A stretch of DNA of 57,570 bases from an uncultured Clostridia bacterium (GTDB lineage Bacteria > Bacillota > Clostridia > UBA1381), in NCBI GenBank assembly GCA_934454035.1, contig CAKSFY010000002.1, positions 1 through 57,570 of the forward strand, written 5' to 3'. Numbering within the stretch: the first letter of the stretch is position 1; every line of letters starts with the position of its first letter. The position numbers and the translations under genes were made by a program. This document shows, piece by piece, positions 32,846 through 40,875 of this stretch. The notes below the pieces were generated by a model. That model searched no databases, was not told where the DNA came from, and saw nothing but the letters and a program-made list of their open reading frames with translations.

Positions 32846-33964
32846 TTATTCCAATATAATATCTATATCAAGTGTTTCTCCGTCACGGAAGATAGTAGCC
32901 GTCATTGTATCTCCTCTTTTGTGAGTGATACGCAATTCGTTTATTTTTGCAACGGTTTTAACAGGTGTTCCGTCAACCTTTATTATAACATCTCCGACCT
33001 TTATCCCGGCTTTTGCGGCAGGATAATTTTCGCTTACAGTCTCAACCACAACACCGTATTGTTCCTCGGTAGCGGTTATTCCTATCATTGGTGTATCACT
33101 GTTTTGGTTTGAAGCTTCGGGGTTAGCAGCTCCGATAAAGGAAGATAAAAGCGGTTTTATATCATTTATCGGAATTGCAAGCGAAATGCCGCCCTCTGTC
33201 TGAATGTTTGAGATGACAACACCGATTGCCTCTCCGTTTGTATTGAACAGTCCGCCGCCTGCATTTCCGGAGCTTATGGAGGCGTCGGTTTGAAGCAAAT
33301 TCATCGAAACACCTTTTTGAAGAGTAACATTATTATTTATTCCGGACAAAATCCCGTATGATATAGTATTCATGAGCTTAGGAGCAAGAGGATTGCCGAC
33401 TGCAATAACAGGTTCACCTACATTTAAATTCTCGGAGTTGCCGAGTACCGCGGGTACAAGTCCGTCCGCTTCTATTTTTAAAACCGCAATATCTGTTTTT
33501 TGGTCATTACCGACAACCATTGCGGATAATTCTTGTCCGTCATTGAGAGTAACATTTATTTCGGTTCCGGAATTTACCACAGAGCTGCTTGTTACAATAT
33601 ATCCGTCATCGCTTATGATTATTCCCGAACCGTCACCAAGTGCGATCTGCTGCGAAAAAAATCCGCCTGCATTTCCGCTTGACGAAATATAGACCGTACT
33701 GTCAGAGCATTTTGCCGCAGCGGCGGAAAGCCCGGGCACAGACGAAAAGTCAACAGAACCGGACGGGCTTTCAGAATAGTGAATTGTTGTCGGCGCTTTA
33801 ATATTCGGCAAAATAAATGCTGCAAAAGCGGTTATCAGCACTGCCGAAGAAGCGGCGGATATAAGTACGGTTTTAATCCATGATAAATTTTTTGCTTTAT
33901 GCCCGTGCGGCATGTATTCCTCTGCCGGCGGCAATGCATCTTTGTACCATTGGTATTCGTTCAT
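32846..33964 (-). CDS. HtrA/DegP-family membrane protein with substituted catalytic His and Ser (pseudoprotease)
   Basis: Trypsin-like S1C-family protein of 372 residues: a cytoplasmic tail, one membrane helix (residues 32-53, ISAASSAVLITAFAAFIL), a protease-fold domain (about 75-280) and a C-terminal PDZ domain (about 285-372, GVVVETVSENYPAAKAGIKVGDVI region). The fold is intact, but two of three catalytic residues are lost. The usual TNNHV is TSSSV (Ser at residue 128, codon 33581-33583) and the usual GNSGGPL is GNAGGGL (Ala at residue 235, codon GCA at 33260-33262). The Asp in TDIAVLKI is kept. The start is ATG 33964 since GGAG lies before it. It is likely a chaperone, scaffold or sensor, not an enzyme. 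Confidence 0.88.
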   Translation of the reverse strand: MNEYQWYKDALPPAEEYMPHGHKAKNLSWIKTVLISAASSAVLITAFAAFILPNIKAPTTIHYSESPSGSVDFSSVPGLSAAAAKCSDSTVYISSSGNAGGFFSQQIALGDGSGIIISDDGYIVTSSSVVNSGTEINVTLNDGQELSAMVVGNDQKTDIAVLKIEADGLVPAVLGNSENLNVGEPVIAVGNPLAPKLMNTISYGILSGINNNVTLQKGVSMNLLQTDASISSGNAGGGLFNTNGEAIGVVISNIQTEGGISLAIPINDIKPLLSSFIGAANPEASNQNSDTPMIGITATEEQYGVVVETVSENYPAAKAGIKVGDVIIKVDGTPVKTVAKINELRITHKRGDTMTATIFRDGETLDIDIILE

Positions 33965-34061
33965 AAAATCGGTCACTCCAAAATTTCATTAGTTAATTAT
34001 GATTGTTCTTAACAATATTATAATACATTTTTTTATAAATTGTGTGAACTAATTGTAAATT

Positions 34062-35012
34062 TTAGAATATAATCCCCAGTTTTTTTCGTGCTTCATCACA
34101 AAACTTCATCGCCTGCGATGTTATATTATTGAAATACGGATTTTTTTCGCCGTTCATCATGGAAACAAAGCTTTTTATTTCATATGACATATCATGCTTA
34201 TTTTCGGATGTGTCATAAACCTGTTTTTCTCCGCCCTTGGGGCAGAGGGTGATTACCTTCGGACGTGAGAGTTTGTCTATCAAAAGACAGCCGTTTTCAC
34301 CCTGAATCTGAGAGGGAAGGACACTGTCGGATATTTTTGACACATTTATTTTTGCTATTTTTTCGGGATATTTGCAGACAATCGAATCAACAGTATCAAT
34401 GCCGGAAAAAATTGCCGAGCCGCAAATTTCGGTCGGCATTCCGAAAAGAGCAATAAGCATTTCAACACAGTATATTCCGAGGTCCATTAATGCACCGTTT
34501 CCGAGCGATTTGTCAAAAGTGTTTGTCATAATTCCGTTTTTGTATCGGTCATATCTTGATGAGTACTGGCAAAAATTAAAATCAATATTTCGTATTTCTC
34601 CGAGCAGCGGAAGCAGCTCGCATATTTTTTTGTATCCGGGCATATGCAGAGGAACCATGCCTTCCATAAAGACGGAATTGCCCGAGGCGGCAATAATTTC
34701 TTTAAACTCATTGTACGATATTGCCGCAGGTTTTTCACACAAGACATGCTTGCCGCCGGATAACAGATTGATTGCCTGCGGCTTGTGGCATATATTCGGG
34801 CTTGCGATATATACAAAATCAATTTCATTGTCGCGGCATATTTCTTCTATTGAAGTATATGTTTTGCGTGCCCCGTTCTTCAGGGCATATTCTTCTGCTG
34901 CCGCTTTGCTTCTGGAATAAACTCCCGTGAGTGAAATTTCCGGAATTTCCGCAGCAGCCTCCAAAAACCAATCAACAATAAAATTTCTTCCGATAACCGC
35001 GTAATTGTACAT
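34062..35012 (-). CDS. Gfo/Idh/MocA-family oxidoreductase
   Basis: NAD(P)-dependent sugar or diol dehydrogenase family protein of 316 residues. The N-terminal Rossmann fold starts at once (NYAVIGRNFIVDWFLEAA), with VYSRSKAAAEEYA, VYIASPNICHKPQAINLL and the lysine motif HVLCEKPAA that is typical of catalytically active members. The C-terminal domain includes GNGALMDLGIYCVEM. The second glycine of the dinucleotide motif is replaced (GRNFI in place of GxGxI), which is a small deviation. GGGAGAAT precedes the ATG. It follows the mecA gene by 2 bases and so is co-transcribed with it. The substrate is unknown. Confidence 0.85.
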   Translation of the reverse strand: MYNYAVIGRNFIVDWFLEAAAEIPEISLTGVYSRSKAAAEEYALKNGARKTYTSIEEICRDNEIDFVYIASPNICHKPQAINLLSGGKHVLCEKPAAISYNEFKEIIAASGNSVFMEGMVPLHMPGYKKICELLPLLGEIRNIDFNFCQYSSRYDRYKNGIMTNTFDKSLGNGALMDLGIYCVEMLIALFGMPTEICGSAIFSGIDTVDSIVCKYPEKIAKINVSKISDSVLPSQIQGENGCLLIDKLSRPKVITLCPKGGEKQVYDTSENKHDMSYEIKSFVSMMNGEKNPYFNNITSQAMKFCDEARKKLGIIF

Positions 35013-35014
35013 TT

Positions 35015-35572
35015 TTATTCTCCCTTGAAAAAGTTTATTATATTATCAAGCTTTCTGCCTTCGGCAATAAGCTTTCCGTGTTCCTCAAGATAATGTCTGC
35101 CTATGGAGGAGCTTTGTGCCGATGTGCAGAATTCACTGATTCTTAAAATCGGTCTGTCCGAACTGTATACAAGATAAAAATTATCACCGATGCCGTAAAC
35201 TGCTGCTTTATTCAAAACAATATCATTATTTTTAAAAAATGATCCTAATGCATTGAAACTTTCAAAAAGACATACGTATTCTCTTCTTTTCTTTTTTACG
35301 GATTTTATACGTTTCGGAACCTGTTTTGTCTCTCCTATTTTTGAAAGCATAAGGATAAGACCGTCATCGGACGGCGTTGCTTCGACAATAACCTGCCCGT
35401 CAAACGGATTAAAATTCGTTTCCGAACTTACCAGCTTCATCATTTCGCATAAAAATGTATGCAGCTCAGGCGAATCGGGATTGATTTTTTTAACATTTAT
35501 GTTGTACATTTGCAAATCTTCAAGGAATAAAGTTATTTTTACTCTGTTGAATTCAAGCTTTTCTATTCTCAT
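35015..35572 (-). CDS. mecA: MecA-family adaptor protein
   Basis: Adaptor that brings substrates to the ClpC AAA+ unfoldase. The N-terminus (MRIEKLEFNRVKITLFLEDL) and the C-terminal domain (YVCLFESFNALGSFF and GDNFYLVYS) match the MecA family; the central linker is Lys/Arg-rich (KRIKSVKKKRREY). At 185 residues it is somewhat shorter than the Bacillus protein. The start is ATG 35572; an in-frame ATG at 35617 would add 15 residues that do not match the family. It is upstream of an oxidoreductase gene with only 2 bases between. ClpC is not in the window. Confidence 0.85.
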   Translation of the reverse strand: MRIEKLEFNRVKITLFLEDLQMYNINVKKINPDSPELHTFLCEMMKLVSSETNFNPFDGQVIVEATPSDDGLILMLSKIGETKQVPKRIKSVKKKRREYVCLFESFNALGSFFKNNDIVLNKAAVYGIGDNFYLVYSSDRPILRISEFCTSAQSSSIGRHYLEEHGKLIAEGRKLDNIINFFKGE

Positions 35573-35715
35573 AATTATTATGTATACCTTTCTGCCGACA
35601 TATAAAAAACATACCATGCCTGTCGGACGGCAATAAGATAAATTCTGTTATTACTATTATACTATATTTATTTTGATTTGGGAATAGTTTTTTTGAAATT
35701 TCCGTCTTTTGCTAA

Positions 35716-35762
35716 ATAAAAATATTCCGTTTCACCCGAAAATCAGGAAAAACGGAATATTT
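35716..35762 (-). terminator. Terminator of the second ftsH
   Basis: On the minus strand, AATATTCCGTTT (35750-35761) pairs with AAACGGAATATT (35721-35732), a 12-bp stem, then TTTTTATTT. It begins 3 bases after the ftsH stop. Confidence 0.85.
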
Positions 35763-35763
35763 A

Positions 35764-37698
35764 TTATTGATTATCTTCACCATTTTCCGAAGGCTTGTCG
35801 TTTTCCTCGGAATTTTCGCTGCTTTGTCTGAATATTTTCATAAATTCTTCACCGGTAATGGTTTCTTTCTCAATAAGAAAATCGGAAATTCTGTCAAGCG
35901 CGTCTCTGTTGTCCGAAAGAAGCAGTAATGCTTTTTCGTATGAAGCCTTCAAAAGCGATATTACAGCATTGTCAACCTTGGTTTTTGTTGCATCCGAACA
36001 ATGTGAAACGGGGGAACCGTCAAGATATTTATTCTGAATACTTTCAAATGCCGCCATACCGAATTCGTCCGACATTCCGTACTGAGCTATCATATTATGA
36101 GCAAGCTCGTTTGCACGCTCAATATCGTTTGCCGCGCCTGTCGTTTTTGTGGAAAATACAAGTTCTTCTGCCGCACGGCCTGCCAAAAGAACAACAATCT
36201 GGTCAAGGATTTCATCCTTGGACATAAGATAGTGTTCCTCCTCCGGCATTTGCATGGTGTATCCGAGAGCACCCATTGTTCGGGGAACAATGGTGATTTT
36301 CTGAACAGGGTCGGTGTTCTTTTGAAGTGCGGTAGCGAGCGCATGACCGACTTCGTGGTATGCAACAATATGTTTTTCTTTTTCCGAAAGGATTCGGTCT
36401 TTTTTCTCTTTTCCGGCAATGATAACCTCAACTGCCTCCATGAGGTCCTCCTGAAGGACTTCTTTTCTGTTCATTCTGACTGCACGCAAGGCAGCCTCGT
36501 TTACCATATTTGCAAGATCCGCACCTACTGCTCCGCTTGTTGCCAGAGCCATTTCGTGCAAATCGATATTAGCAGACATACGCACATTTTTTGCATGCAC
36601 CTTAAGTATATCCTCGCGTCCTTTAAGGTCGGGTTTTTCAACTATTATACGTCTGTCAAAACGTCCGGGACGAAGAAGTGCTTTATCGAGTATTTCAGGT
36701 CTGTTGGTTGCAGCCAGTATAACCACACCCTTTGAAGAATCAAATCCGTCCATTTCTGCGAGCAGCTGGTTCAAGGTCTGTTCTCTTTCGTCATTTCCGC
36801 CGAACTGATTGTCACGGCTTTTTCCTATTGCGTCAATTTCATCTATGAAGATTATGCACGGTGCCTTTGCTGCTGCCTGCTTGAACAGGTCCCTGACTCT
36901 TGAAGCACCCACACCGACAAACATTTCAACAAATTCAGAACCGGAAAGCGAAAAGAAAGGTACGTTTGCTTCGCCGGCAACTGCCTTTGCCAAAAGCGTT
37001 TTACCTGTTCCCGGAGGTCCGACCAAAAGCGCTCCCTTAGGCTGCTTTGCACCGATGGCGGTATACTTTGACGGATTGTGAAGAAAGTCGACTATTTCGT
37101 TTAAAGATTCTTTTGCTTCCTCCTGTCCGGCAACGTCCGCGAATGTTACTCCGGTTTTGTTTTCCATGTAGACTTTTGCGTTGCTTTGCCCGACGGACAT
37201 GAATCCGCCTCCGCCCATTTTCTTGGACATAAAGCGCATAAATATTCCCAGCAGCAAATATAAAAATGCAAAAGGCAAAACCCAGGTCACAAAAAAATCA
37301 AGAAGATAATTGGACTCTATTACGGGTCTTGTATATTTGATTTGATGCTCATTTAATAGCTTTATTAAATCCGGGTCATTGATATAGCCTGTATAATATG
37401 TTTTTACCGGCATTTCGGAAGAAGGGAGCAGAAAGCCGAGCATACTGCCCTGTGTTTTGTCCTCTTTGTCCTTTGCTTTCGGATAAATGACAATTTTCTC
37501 CGAGCTTAATTCAACCCTTTCAATTTCATCTTTTTCAAGCATGTTTACAAAATCACTGTAGTCAATCTCTTTTTCCAAAGACGGAGTAAAGCTTGAAAGC
37601 AGCAGATTTAATACTATTGTTGCTACCACAGAAAGCATCAAAAATGTTAAAAACGGATTTTTGAACGGATTTTGCGGCGGCTTTTTATCGTTATTCAA
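35764..37698 (-). CDS. ftsH: ATP-dependent zinc metalloprotease FtsH (second copy)
   Basis: Second AAA+ membrane protease of the window, 644 residues. Membrane helices lie near residues 16-36 (FLTFLMLSVVATIVLNLLL) and 140-160. The AAA core has GPPGTGKTLLAKAVAGEAN, CIIFIDEIDAIG and ATNRPEILDKALLRPGRFDR; the zinc site is HEVGH in VAYHEVGHALATAL, and the Asp ligand region is TTGAANDIERANEL. A short acidic tail ends the protein. The start is TTG 37698, preceded by AAAGGAGGAACC; the upstream ATG at 37776 lies within the promoter -35. Compared with the tilS-linked copy it has a longer extracytoplasmic loop and C-terminal tail. It is a single-gene unit with its own promoter and terminator. Confidence 0.95.
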   Translation of the reverse strand: MNNDKKPPQNPFKNPFLTFLMLSVVATIVLNLLLSSFTPSLEKEIDYSDFVNMLEKDEIERVELSSEKIVIYPKAKDKEDKTQGSMLGFLLPSSEMPVKTYYTGYINDPDLIKLLNEHQIKYTRPVIESNYLLDFFVTWVLPFAFLYLLLGIFMRFMSKKMGGGGFMSVGQSNAKVYMENKTGVTFADVAGQEEAKESLNEIVDFLHNPSKYTAIGAKQPKGALLVGPPGTGKTLLAKAVAGEANVPFFSLSGSEFVEMFVGVGASRVRDLFKQAAAKAPCIIFIDEIDAIGKSRDNQFGGNDEREQTLNQLLAEMDGFDSSKGVVILAATNRPEILDKALLRPGRFDRRIIVEKPDLKGREDILKVHAKNVRMSANIDLHEMALATSGAVGADLANMVNEAALRAVRMNRKEVLQEDLMEAVEVIIAGKEKKDRILSEKEKHIVAYHEVGHALATALQKNTDPVQKITIVPRTMGALGYTMQMPEEEHYLMSKDEILDQIVVLLAGRAAEELVFSTKTTGAANDIERANELAHNMIAQYGMSDEFGMAAFESIQNKYLDGSPVSHCSDATKTKVDNAVISLLKASYEKALLLLSDNRDALDRISDFLIEKETITGEEFMKIFRQSSENSEENDKPSENGEDNQ

Positions 37699-37717
37699 AA
37701 GTGGTTCCTCCTTTGTA

Positions 37718-37767
37718 CAGACAAAAATGTCTGATTTTCCAAGTGTCAATATATCATATTTGTCTGA
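37718..37767 (-). promoter_or_regulatory. Candidate operator around the second ftsH start point: three TGTCTG half-sites
   Basis: A palindrome CAGACA-AAAA-TGTCTG occupies 37718-37733, about 8-23 bases after the predicted start point, and a further TGTCTGA lies at 37761-37767 inside the promoter spacer. The two TGTCTGA copies are 33 bp apart, close to three helical turns. The pattern is not the CtsR or CIRCE stress operator. Confidence 0.45.
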
Positions 37768-37776
37768 AAATGTCAA
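37748..37776 (-). promoter_or_regulatory. Predicted promoter of the second ftsH
   Basis: Read on the minus strand: TTGACA (37771-37776), 17 bp, TATATT (37748-37753). The start point would be near 37741, 43 bases before the TTG start codon. Confidence 0.8.
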
Positions 37777-37811
37777 TAGCCGACATCTATTGTTTAAAGT
37801 CAGTACATAAT

Positions 37812-38006
37812 TTATTCAAAAAGCTTATCTGAAAGCCGTTTGATTTTGGTATGCAGCTCGGCGGTGCTTTTTTTCGATTTTTCGATAGAATATACATCGC
37901 CTTCCTTGGCGTCGGGAAACAGTATTTTCGGAATATCGGCAAAGCGTCCGTCCTCAAGCTCGGCTACCGCATATTCTCCCTCAAATCTGTCAATTGTTAA
38001 AAGCAT
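37812..38006 (-). CDS. DUF3006 domain protein
   Basis: A 64-residue protein of the DUF3006 family: an N-terminal strand-rich half (MLLTIDRFEGEYAVAELEDG) that looks like a small beta-barrel, and a basic C-terminal helix (KSTAELHTKIKRLSDKL). The family is often encoded next to ComEC-like metallo-beta-lactamase proteins, as here, where the start codon overlaps the stop of that gene (TAATG). Function not established. Confidence 0.85.
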   Translation of the reverse strand: MLLTIDRFEGEYAVAELEDGRFADIPKILFPDAKEGDVYSIEKSKKSTAELHTKIKRLSDKLFE

Positions 38007-38878
38007 TATTTTTCCACCTCTGTCTTGATATTTTCTCCGTCCGAATATATTGTAATTGTGCCCATTTTATCGGTGCGGAATACTTCAATATTCCGCTTGG
38101 ACAATTTATCCATGGTTTCGTCCGAGGGATGAGAATATTTGTTATTAATGCCGCAGCTTATTATTGCGTATTTCGGATTAACCTTGTCCAAAAAGGCTTC
38201 GGAGGATGAAGTTTTGCTTCCGTGATGTGCCACCTTTAAAACATCTGCGGACAAATCATATTTTTTTGAAAGCATTTCATTTTCTGAAAGTTTTTCCGCA
38301 TCGCCGCAGAATAAAAATTTTGTTTTTCCGTATGTCAGCTTTAAAACTGCCGAGTAATCATTTGTCGATTCGTATGAAGAAGAACAGGGTGCAAGAAATT
38401 CAGCCTTGACCTCGCATGAAAGAGGAATCTCAACTCCTGCGGTGACAGTGTTGATTTTAAGTCCTTTATCATCTGTTTTTTCGAGCATTGTAAGATATGT
38501 TTTTGAATCGTAATCGGCTCTCGGCATATAAATCCTGCCGATGTCGAAACTGTCTATTACATCCGCCATGCCGCCTATATGGTCTGCATGAGGGTGCGTC
38601 GCTACAAGATAGTCAATTTTTTTGACCGACATATCGTTCAAAAGTGAGATGACATTTTCTGCTGACTTTTTTTCTCCTGCGTCTATCAGTATTGTTTCCC
38701 CGTCGGGCAGCTTAATAAATTCGCTGTCGCCCTGTCCTACATCGATATATTTTACGCATATCTGTGCACCGTTTGCAGCAGGAAGTTCTCCCGAATTTCC
38801 ACGATTTTCGCCGAAGTAAAGCATTGGTGCAAGAATCAAAAGAACAACGGCAACGGAATACGCATATTTGTTTTTCAT
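38006..38878 (-). CDS. ComEC/Rec2-like metallo-beta-lactamase-fold hydrolase
   Basis: Exported or membrane-anchored metallo-hydrolase of 290 residues that resembles the C-terminal domain of ComEC. A membrane or signal segment lies at residues 6-22 (YSVAVVLLILAPMLYFG). The metal-binding motif is THPHADHIGGM at about residue 96, preceded by DVGQGDSEFIKLPDG and DAGEK; later ligands are in LFCGDAEK and VAHHGSKTSSSEAFL. The ATG 38878 is placed by GAAAGGA, which lies 14 bases after the rnfB stop, so it may be transcribed with the rnf genes. It is coupled to a DUF3006 gene. The stand-alone form suggests a nuclease or phosphodiesterase at the cell surface, but substrate is unknown. Confidence 0.85.
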   Translation of the reverse strand: MKNKYAYSVAVVLLILAPMLYFGENRGNSGELPAANGAQICVKYIDVGQGDSEFIKLPDGETILIDAGEKKSAENVISLLNDMSVKKIDYLVATHPHADHIGGMADVIDSFDIGRIYMPRADYDSKTYLTMLEKTDDKGLKINTVTAGVEIPLSCEVKAEFLAPCSSSYESTNDYSAVLKLTYGKTKFLFCGDAEKLSENEMLSKKYDLSADVLKVAHHGSKTSSSEAFLDKVNPKYAIISCGINNKYSHPSDETMDKLSKRNIEVFRTDKMGTITIYSDGENIKTEVEK

Positions 38879-38892
38879 TAATACAAATCCTT

Positions 38893-39675
38893 TCAGCTTA
38901 TAACTTTTTTGGGACATTTAGCTGCACAGATTCCGCAGTCGACACAATTTGAATAATTTATGGCGGCAAGATTGTTTTCAACTTTAACAGCTTCTTTGGG
39001 GCAGTTTTTCTCGCAAAGTCTGCAGCCTACGCATCCGACCGTACAGTTTTTCATTGTGGCAGGTCCCGGAGTGACTGCGGAGCAGTTTACAATATGCTTT
39101 TGTTTTGCGGGAATCAGTTTTATAATATGCTTCGGACATTTTTTAACGCATTTGCCGCAGGCAACGCATTTTTCTTTTATAATATGAGCTATTCCGTCTT
39201 TTATTTCAATCGCCCCGAAAGGACAGACTGCCGCGCAGCTGCCGAAGCCGAGACAACCGTTCGGGCAGCTTTTCTGACCGCCGCCCAGCTTTGCAGCTGC
39301 CGCACAGTCGTTTATTCCGCTGTATTCGTATTTGGTATTTGCACTGTCACATGTACCGCCGCACATAACATGTGCAACAAGCGGTTCGGCATCTTCAACG
39401 GATGCACCCATGATTTCGGCTATTTTTTGGCTTACGGCTTCTTTTCCGACACTGCATGAGTTCAAGGGAGCTTTCCCCTCAACTATTGCCGAAGCATACG
39501 CCGAACACCCGGCAAATCCGCAGCCGCCGCAGTTTGCGCCGGGCAGAACATTTGTTATTTTTTCTATTCTTTCATCCTCATCCACTTTAAATATAAAAGA
39601 AGCAAACGCGAGAATCAGACCGAATAAAAGGCCGGTTCCGCCAACTATTAAAATGGCTGAAATTATTTGATTCAT
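38893..39675 (-). CDS. rnfB: Rnf complex subunit RnfB (polyferredoxin)
   Basis: Iron-sulfur entry module of the Rnf ferredoxin:NAD+ oxidoreductase. One N-terminal membrane helix (residues 4-27) precedes the Fe-S domain signature LPGANCGGCGFAGCSAYA at about residue 48. Then come two pairs of ferredoxin-type clusters: CPFGAIEIKDG with CVACGKCVKKCP, and VGCVGCRLCEKNCP with CVDCGICAAKCP. The length of 260 residues is typical. ATG 39675 follows AAGGAGGGACAT. It is the last rnf gene in the order C-D-G-E-A-B. A ComEC-like gene follows after 14 bases. Confidence 0.96.
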   Translation of the reverse strand: MNQIISAILIVGGTGLLFGLILAFASFIFKVDEDERIEKITNVLPGANCGGCGFAGCSAYASAIVEGKAPLNSCSVGKEAVSQKIAEIMGASVEDAEPLVAHVMCGGTCDSANTKYEYSGINDCAAAAKLGGGQKSCPNGCLGFGSCAAVCPFGAIEIKDGIAHIIKEKCVACGKCVKKCPKHIIKLIPAKQKHIVNCSAVTPGPATMKNCTVGCVGCRLCEKNCPKEAVKVENNLAAINYSNCVDCGICAAKCPKKVIS

Positions 39676-39688
39676 TTTATGTCCCTCC

Positions 39689-40264
39689 TTATATACTAAA
39701 TCCGGAAAATCCCATGAATGCAATAGCCATCAGACCGGCTGTAATCAGTGCAATCGGGAATCCGCAAAAGGATTTCGGAATATTTTTCTCTGATATTGTT
39801 TCTCTTATTCCGGCAAAAAGAACTATTGCCAGGGTGAATCCCAATGCGGCAAATGCGCCGTAAATGAAAGACTCTATAAAATTATATTCGTTTTGGACAT
39901 TCAAAAGTGTTACTCCCAGCACAGCGCAGTTTGTTGTGATAAGAGGCAAATATATACCGAGTGCATTGTAAAGAGCAGGCATTGATTTTTTTACGAACAT
40001 TTCCACAAATTGAACAAGTCCGGCAATTATAAGAATAAATATAATCGTCTGCAAATATTCCAGGGCAAATGGCTTGAGTAAATATTGATTCACCAGCCAT
40101 GTTATTGCTGAGGCAAGAGCCATAACAAACGTGACCGCCATGCCCATGCCGATTGCGGTTTCCTTCTTTTTCGAAACGCCCAGAAAGGGGCATATGCCCA
40201 TGAACTTTACCATTACAAAATTTTCGGTAAAAAGGGCGGCAATTATAATAGAAATTATTCTCAT
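39689..40264 (-). CDS. rnfA: Rnf complex subunit RnfA
   Basis: Integral membrane subunit of 191 residues with about six membrane helices. It has the RnfA hallmark ENFVMVKFMGICPFLGVSKK near the N-terminus and NCAVLGVTLLN in the middle, which provides half of the antiparallel RnfA/RnfE pair that carries a buried [2Fe-2S] cluster through the Cys residues of those two loops. The start at 40264 follows AAAAGGAGGCC; upstream in-frame codons overlap rnfE and are not used. The gap to rnfE is 5 bases. Confidence 0.96.
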   Translation of the reverse strand: MRIISIIIAALFTENFVMVKFMGICPFLGVSKKKETAIGMGMAVTFVMALASAITWLVNQYLLKPFALEYLQTIIFILIIAGLVQFVEMFVKKSMPALYNALGIYLPLITTNCAVLGVTLLNVQNEYNFIESFIYGAFAALGFTLAIVLFAGIRETISEKNIPKSFCGFPIALITAGLMAIAFMGFSGFSI

Positions 40265-40269
40265 TTTAT

Positions 40270-40872
40270 TCAGGCCTCCTTTTTCCTTTTTGAAATAATA
40301 TAATTGATAAGTGCAATCAGTGCGCCGAGTACCAAAAATCCGCCCGGAGGCATTGAAATTATGGCAGCCGGTGTGATTGTTTTTCCGTAAATGGGAATAT
40401 CCCATATAGTTCCGAAGCCGATAAATTCGCGTACCGATGAAATAATGCAAAGAGCCGCCGTAAAGCCGAGCCCCATGCCGAGCCCGTCAACTGCCGAGTC
40501 TCCGACCGAATTTTTTGAAGCAAAACTTTCGGCACGGGCAAGAATGATGCAGTTTACGACTATCAGCGGAATAAATATTCCGAGCTGCGATGCCAGGTCG
40601 GGAAAGAATGCGTTCAGGCACATTTCTATTATTGTAACGAATGCGGCTATAATAACTATGTAGGCTGCGATTCTGACCTTTTCGGGAATGACTTTTCTCA
40701 AAAGCGAAATCAGGGTGTTTGAAAGAATTAAAACGGCTGTTGCCGAAAGCCCCATACCGAGTCCGTTTTTAAGTCCTGTTGTTACCGCTAGGGTCGGGCA
40801 CATGCCCAAAAGCTGTACAAATGTAGGATTTTCTTTGATAAGTCCGTTTAAAAATATTGAAGATTTTTTCAT
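40270..40872 (-). CDS. rnfE: Rnf complex subunit RnfE
   Basis: Integral membrane partner of RnfA, 200 residues and about six membrane helices. The N-terminal loop reads ENPTFVQLLGMCPTLAVT with the conserved Cys, and the mid-protein loop reads NCIILARAESFASKN. GDSAVDGLGMGLGF and a basic C-terminus (SKRKKEA) are typical. AAAGGAGGGG precedes the ATG. It is 3 bases downstream of rnfG. Confidence 0.96.
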   Translation of the reverse strand: MKKSSIFLNGLIKENPTFVQLLGMCPTLAVTTGLKNGLGMGLSATAVLILSNTLISLLRKVIPEKVRIAAYIVIIAAFVTIIEMCLNAFFPDLASQLGIFIPLIVVNCIILARAESFASKNSVGDSAVDGLGMGLGFTAALCIISSVREFIGFGTIWDIPIYGKTITPAAIISMPPGGFLVLGALIALINYIISKRKKEA

Positions 40873-40875
40873 AAA

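Noticed and set aside
34062..35012. Second GH109-like glycosidase
   Set aside because: The protein is shorter (316 residues), keeps the EKP lysine motif of true dehydrogenases and lacks the YPTH and GYQHDL segments, so it is kept as a general Gfo/Idh oxidoreductase.
37741..37776. CtsR or CIRCE heat-shock operator at the second ftsH promoter
   Set aside because: Neither the GGTCAAA-type heptad repeat nor the TTAGCACTC-N9-GAGTGCTAA inverted repeat is present; the TGTCTG half-sites are a different pattern.
37699..37776. ATG 37776 as the start of the second FtsH
   Set aside because: It is inside the predicted -35 hexamer and the added 26 residues do not match FtsH; TTG 37698 has AAAGGAGG in front.
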